From: Planctomycetota bacterium
GTDB lineage: Bacteria > Planctomycetota > MHYJ01 > JACQXL01
Direction of reading: 5' to 3'
Length of the DNA stretch: 64,000 nt
Assembly: GCA_016235865.1 (NCBI GenBank)
Contig: JACRIK010000021.1
Location: 161,226-225,225, forward strand
Every line of letters starts with the position of its first letter. Position 1 is the first letter of the stretch. The notes under the pieces are model-generated. The model was not told the origin of the DNA. It made no database searches and worked only from the letters and a program-made list of their open reading frames with translations. Shown one piece after another: positions 60,401 through 64,000 of the stretch. Position numbers and translations under genes: made by a program.

Positions 60401-63400
60401 CATCTGCCTGGGTACGGCTGCCGCTCCAGTTAGTATTTATATTAAACGTTCCGGTAACGGTCAGCGGGCCGTCTGCGCCTGAGCCGCGATAGTCCGGATA
60501 GGTGGTAAAGGTCAGGTTTCCGCCCAGTGTGGTGCCGCCGGAGTTGGTGGCCCTTAACCTGAAGTAGTAGGTGGTGCTGGCGGCCAGAGAGGTTGAAGTC
60601 AGGGTAACACTGACCGGAACGTCTGAGGTGCCGCTGCCGGCGTTCTGGATGGTGGTGCTGTTGCCGTAGGTGATGGTGGTGCCCCATTCAAAGTAGTAGT
60701 CGGTATTATTCCCGTTGGGATTAACCGTGCCGTTTAAGGTGGCCCAAGTTACGGTAATAACCGTGGCCGGGTCAGTGGTGACTATGGGCGCGGTGCTGAC
60801 TGAGATTATATTAAAGGCATTTGAGGTGGCGCTGATAGTGCCGGAGAGCGCCGTGGCGCTTAAGACATAGCCGGTGCCGGCCAGGCTGATACTTAAATCA
60901 TTAAAGGTGGCAATGCCGGATGCGTCGCTGTTTCTGGTGAGCGTGCCGGCCATGGTTGTGCCGTTGGTGGTTGTTATTGAAACCGCGGTGTTGGAAACCG
61001 GATTGCCTACTTGGTCCCTGACCAGGATTGTTATGGCCGGAGAGATGGTATTTCCGGCATTGGTATCGGTTGGCTGCTGGATAAAGGTAAGTGTAGATGA
61101 TGAACCAGAGGCGGTGACCGAGAACGGACTGGATGTGGCAGATATTAAGGTGCCGCTGGTGGCGGTCAGGGTTCGATTGGCGCCGATGCCGTAAACGGTC
61201 ACGCCGGTAAAGGTGGCCAAGCCGCCGGAGGCCGGGACATTGGTGGTGGTTCCAGAGAGTGTGGAGCCGGCGCTGACGGTAAGAGAGACCGGATTAGTGG
61301 CCGTGATAACATTATTGTCGTATTGGTCGCGGATGATGACGGTAACCGCCGGGGCGAAGGCCGCGCCGGAGATTGTATCGGTCGGTTGCTGGACGAATGC
61401 CAACTTATTGGGCGATGCCGGATTGACGGTAACGCTATTGCTGGCTGAGGTGGCGGTCAGGGCGCCGGAGGTAGCGCGGATGGTGATGGTCTCAGCCCGG
61501 TTATAGGTGGTAGCTGTAAATGTAGCTACTCCACCGGATGCGGCCACGGTATTGCCCGAGGCGAATCCAGTAGTGCCGGTGACAGTCACGACCGTGACGC
61601 TGGCATTGGTCACCACCCGGTTATTATACTGGTCGGTAATCTCGGCGCTGAATGAGGCCCAGGAACTGCCGGCAATCTGGGGCGAGGCGGGTTGGGTGAC
61701 CCAGAGCAGTTTACTGGCATTAGCCGGATTGATGGTGAAATTGCTGGAGGAAGTAGTGGTGCAACCGATTGCCGAGGCGCTCAAGGCGTAAGTCCCGGTC
61801 AGGGTGATACTCAGATTATTAAATGTCGCCAGGCCCGATGAATCGCTAGTTTGTGCGAGTGAGCCACTCATTAATGTTCCATTAGTGGTGGTGACAGATA
61901 CCGAGACGCTGGGTACATAATTGCTATAGACATCCCGGACCCGGATGGTCATGGCCGGCGAGATGCTCTGACCGGCGGTGGTATCAGTCGGCTGCTGGAC
62001 GAATATGATATTATTTGCGCTGGCCGGATTGATGGTGAAGTTACCGGAGGCAGTAGTGGTGCAACCAATGGCCGAGGCGCTTAAGCCATAGGTGCCGGCC
62101 AGGGTCATACTGAGATTATTAAACGAGGCCAGGCCGGCGCCATCGCTGGTCCTGGTGAGCGTGCCGCTTATGGCCGTGCCGTTAGTGATGGTGAGCGATA
62201 TCGAAACCGACGGCACGGTGTTGCTATATGCGTCCGTGGACCGAACGGTAATTATCGGCGCGATGGTTTGCCCGGCAGTGGTGGTGCTGGGCTGCTGGAC
62301 AAATGCCAGGGTGCTGGCTGTGGCCGGATTTATGACAATGCTGTTGCTGACTGCAGTAGAAGTAATACCTCCTGATGTGCCGCGGATAGTGATGGTCTCG
62401 GCGGTATTATATTTTAGCGCACCAAAGGTGGCCAGGCCGGACGATGCCGTGGTTGTGTAGCCGGAGGCAAATCCGCCTATGCCGGTGGCGGTAACCATAG
62501 TCATCACCGTAGAACTATCCGTGACACAGCGGTTGCCGAAGGAATCGATTACCTCAATACTAAATGAGCTCCAGGTATTACCGGCTGTCTGGGGCGAAGC
62601 GGGCTGGGTGACCCAGCGCAACTGGTTAGCCGGGCCGGTCAGGTTATTGACCGTAATCGCGGTGCTGGTGCCTTGCTTGCTGTTGGCGTCAATGGCTGTG
62701 ATGGTGAAGCCGTCCGGCGGCGTGCCGTCGTGCCGGGCCCGGTAATAAATGGTGGCTACTCCGCCGCTGAGGTTATAAGTGCCGGTGGTGGTGATATATG
62801 AGTTATTGGTGTAGAAGGTAATGGTCGGGGTGGCTGTGACCACGGCGGTGGTAATAGTAACGGCGGTGGAGGTGCTGACCGTATTATCAGAGATATCCTT
62901 AGCCGTGACAACCGCGCTTTGGGTGCTCCAGGATATTACGGATGAACTGGCCGGTACGACCGTGTAATAACTTATGCCGCCCGGAACGATTGTAAGGGTC
63001 CGGTTGGCGGTTTTGGTTGGGGTCGCCACCGAGGTGGCGGTAATGGTCACTGTTCCGATTGATAAGCCGGTGAGTTTATCCACATTGAGCGTGGCCGTGC
63101 CGGTGCCGTTTGTTTTGGTCCAGGTATGGGTGTCAGGGACAATGTTGTTGGCTGCGTCTTTGGATGTGGCAGTACAGAGATATTCCACACCAGACCCGAT
63201 GGAGCCAGATGGTGTTGAGACCGTGACCGAATTGACTGCGCCGGGTATGACCGTGACTGTTTTACCGCCGGACTTGGTTGGAGCAGATACCGATGTAGCG
63301 GTAATGGTAACCGTGCCTGACAAGACGCCGGTGAGTTTGTCCACACTCCGGTTGGCTGTGCCCGAGCCATTGGCATTAGACCAGGTGTATGTGTCCGAGA

Positions 63401-64000
63401 CAAGATTACCTGCTGCATCTGTAGAGGTGGCGGTATATGACGATGTCTGGATACCGGAGGTAATCGGGTCGGAGCCGGATACAGTGACTGTGTTAATGGC
63501 GCCGGGGATGACTAACACTGTCTTACCGCCGGACTTGGTTGGGGATGAGGCCGAAGTCGCGGTGATGGTGACCGTGCCTGATAAGACGCCGGTGAGCCTG
63601 TCCACACTCCGGGTGGCAGTGCCGGTACCGTTGGCGTTGGTCCAGGTAAATGTATCAGCCACCTGATTAGTGGCTGCGTCACGCGAGACCGCGGTATATG
63701 ATGATGTCTGGATACCGGAGGTAATCGGGTCGGAGCCGGACACAGTGACTGTGTTAATGGCGCCGGGGATTACGGTGACGGTCTTACCGCCGGACTTGGT
63801 CGGAGCCGCCACCGAAGTCGCGGTGATGGTGACCGTGCCTGATAAGACGCCGGTGAGCCTGTCCACACTCCGGGTGGCAGTGCCGGTTCCGTTGGCATTG
63901 GACCAGTTATATGTATCCGATACCGTATTGCCGGCGGCATCGCGCGAGACCGCGGTGTATGATGATGTCTGGATGCCGGAGGTAATCGGGTCAGAGCCGG
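57408..64000 (-). CDS. Giant repetitive surface protein, N-terminus beyond window
   Basis: At least 2196 residues, open to base 64000. From the N-terminal side: four or more Ig-like repeats of ~85 residues (GAINTVTVSGSDPITSGIQT, TKSGGKTVTVIPG) that are nearly identical in DNA; then ~110-residue invasin/filamin-like repeats (FVQQPTDTTAGQSISPAMTI, GTYALSASAIGCTTTS); then two copies of a module of FN3-like domain (LNGTVNPNGNNTDYYFEWGT), a DYRGSGADGPLTV-type spacer and a long Gly-rich region (GGGGGGGYGTVGQPG, GAGGGAGGGSYG). It ends YYYAGAPNE with no sorting motif recognised. Likely a secreted adhesin or sheath protein; the GC-rich opposite strand gives only shadow frames. Confidence 0.88.
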   Translation of the reverse strand, partial: GSDPITSGIQTSSYTAVSRDAAGNTVSDTYNWSNANGTGTATRSVDRLTGVLSGTVTITATSVAAPTKSGGKTVTVIPGAINTVTVSGSDPITSGIQTSSYTAVSRDAATNQVADTFTWTNANGTGTATRSVDRLTGVLSGTVTITATSASSPTKSGGKTVLVIPGAINTVTVSGSDPITSGIQTSSYTATSTDAAGNLVSDTYTWSNANGSGTANRSVDKLTGVLSGTVTITATSVSAPTKSGGKTVTVIPGAVNSVTVSTPSGSIGSGVEYLCTATSKDAANNIVPDTHTWTKTNGTGTATLNVDKLTGLSIGTVTITATSVATPTKTANRTLTIVPGGISYYTVVPASSSVISWSTQSAVVTAKDISDNTVSTSTAVTITTAVVTATPTITFYTNNSYITTTGTYNLSGGVATIYYRARHDGTPPDGFTITAIDANSKQGTSTAITVNNLTGPANQLRWVTQPASPQTAGNTWSSFSIEVIDSFGNRCVTDSSTVMTMVTATGIGGFASGYTTTASSGLATFGALKYNTAETITIRGTSGGITSTAVSNSIVINPATASTLAFVQQPSTTTAGQTIAPIITVRSTDAYSNTVPSVSISLTITNGTAISGTLTRTSDGAGLASFNNLSMTLAGTYGLSASAIGCTTTASGNFTINPASANNIIFVQQPTDTTAGQSISPAMTIRVRDVYSNYVPSVSVSVTTTNGTLMSGSLAQTSDSSGLATFNNLSITLTGTYALSASAIGCTTTSSSNFTINPANASKLLWVTQPASPQIAGSSWASFSAEITDQYNNRVVTNASVTVVTVTGTTGFASGNTVAASGGVATFTATTYNRAETITIRATSGALTATSASNSVTVNPASPNKLAFVQQPTDTISGAAFAPAVTVIIRDQYDNNVITATNPVSLTVSAGSTLSGTTTNVPASGGLATFTGVTVYGIGANRTLTATSGTLISATSSPFSVTASGSSSTLTFIQQPTDTNAGNTISPAITILVRDQVGNPVSNTAVSITTTNGTTMAGTLTRNSDASGIATFNDLSISLAGTGYVLSATALSGTISATSNAFNIISVSTAPIVTTDPATVITVTWATLNGTVNPNGNNTDYYFEWGTTITYGNSTTIQNAGSGTSDVPVSVTLTSTSLAASTTYYFRLRATNSGGTTLGGNLTFTTYPDYRGSGADGPLTVTGTFNINTNWSGSRTQADAWNSRVSTMTANTATLVDAPSGAISPGDEVILISLKGSSTAFTNTGNYEFLRVASVAGNVVTFAWPKIRYYGDATGSDANCGSTQYVMLQRIPNYSGVAVPWDTNLTCSAWNGATGGVLAFRGLNTVSVGSTDTPATRTAYVSAYGVGLRGGTGVARSSNAPAGETYFGGLYSSGAQAGSFSSYNGVATPNPGGAGGGSSATDSSSSTVGSVGTTGPAGGGGGAAYSVSYFSLAGGGGGGGYGTVGQPGVGTISGTITATAGSGTTGGRGGDRLAGVPWTPEAGGGGGGGTYGDTTQLPYRAYLGAGGGAGGGSYGTGGEQTGGSGGTGGGFICIGANTVIVYYNQAGSTTDNAYIYAGGLAGVTPNTVARSCPGGGGGGSGGSIYIQASVITNQNIYGIATFGGTGGTSPYYSGGGGGAGRTYLQYDSFSGYSPAPSTGPTVNTNSAVTITYNSAVLSGTVNPNGADTNYYFEWGTTITYGNTTALQNAGNGTIDVSVSAPITSLVVSTTYYFRIVATNSSGTSYGSPLSFTTILPDYRGSGADGPITVTSGFNINTQTQQTTRTGTADAVIWTIDVNIPSGQSTISSTGARPTGFAVNDEVIIINLQGTASSYTNVGLYEFKRIIALPDNYSITLVSPLTNSYNGTTQRIIVQRVPNYTDVTISGSSSELFCNYWNGSTGGVMAFRANGTITINSTCYINASARGHRGGTGTTCNGSSEAGESYIQPRYASGGTATSSSATNAQSQNPGGGGGGGGYSTNGTISYTGNAAAGTIGPAGGGAGGLYDTSGNGFYFGGSGGGGGYGSVGLAYGVGSPGSSTIGGAGGQGSSDFGADAGGGGLYGDSTQLNRRAYLGAGGGAGGGVSDDYAEVISGTNAGTGGGFLFIGANVISNTGYIIANGGVGIDYYEATYATAGLGGGGAGGSAVLRVNTITNSGTISANGGRGGQDGWGDYGGAGGAGRLYYECNGYSGNTPQTRNGSAVEQSTYYYAGAPNE

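Noticed and set aside
57854-63666. Several long frames opposite or out of phase with the giant protein
   Set aside because: High GC and repeat phase produce shadow frames rich in Val/Ala/Pro; none has a domain.

Overview
The window comes from an anaerobic, Gram-negative-type bacterium of roughly 50% GC. It has an LPS heptose enzyme (hldE), lipoproteins and a Nif-like set of oxygen-sensitive Fe-S enzymes. It encodes core parts of the benzoyl-CoA degradation route and of the CODH/acetyl-CoA synthase (Wood-Ljungdahl) route. The style of the genome (many short dispersed repeats, giant Ig-like surface proteins) recalls uncultured Planctomycetota or related groundwater lineages, but that placement is inference only.

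Layout. 1-11.4 kb: partial valS, an ACT-domain protein, about 1 kb of tandem repeats, a DinG-type helicase, a lipoprotein metalloprotease and rarA. 11.5-22.4 kb: a loose anaerobic aromatic cluster. bcrC and bcrB (benzoyl-CoA reductase subunits) are separated by a four-helix-bundle gene; then come M23, FmdB, HIT, rplM-rpsI and hldE; then oah (ring-opening hydrolase), an SDR and a dch-like dienoyl-CoA hydratase. 22.5-33.2 kb: mixed housekeeping (a GNAT gene with an amber codon, a C45 hydrolase, cyclophilin, riboflavin synthase, dihydropyrimidinase, rfbA, a DUF362 ferredoxin protein, an NPCBM protein) and a tRNA-Val. 33.2-37.3 kb: purF, a second four-helix-bundle gene, an NRAMP-like transporter and an EamA half. 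37.3-47.2 kb: small AT-rich genes, a TPR-sigma54 activator with a consensus sigma54 promoter before a large Ig-like/beta-helix lipoprotein, and two repetitive surface-type proteins. 47.3-52.7 kb: operon cooC-cooS-membrane protein-acsB. 52.7-57.3 kb: queH, SpoIID, tgt, a lipoprotein and pyrK. 57.4-64 kb: a giant surface protein running off the window.

Metabolic reading: BcrB/C, Oah and the dch-like hydratase would take benzoyl-CoA to a ring-opened acyl-CoA, and CODH/ACS could oxidise (or form) acetyl-CoA. The BcrA/D ATPase subunits, Had, and the corrinoid/methyl-transfer ACS subunits are not in the window.

The most unusual signal is between the genes. Many gaps are filled from stop codon to start codon by short-word arrays with a strict period (7, 8, 9 or 10 bp), often switching to the reverse-complement word half-way. 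Other gaps hold direct arrays of unrelated sequence with 21- or 22-bp units. Both four-helix-bundle genes sit exactly inside such arrays, with their own start or stop codons inside array units. A second layer of short palindromic elements sits inside coding sequences in frame (dinG, hydantoinase, sigma54 activator, NRAMP).
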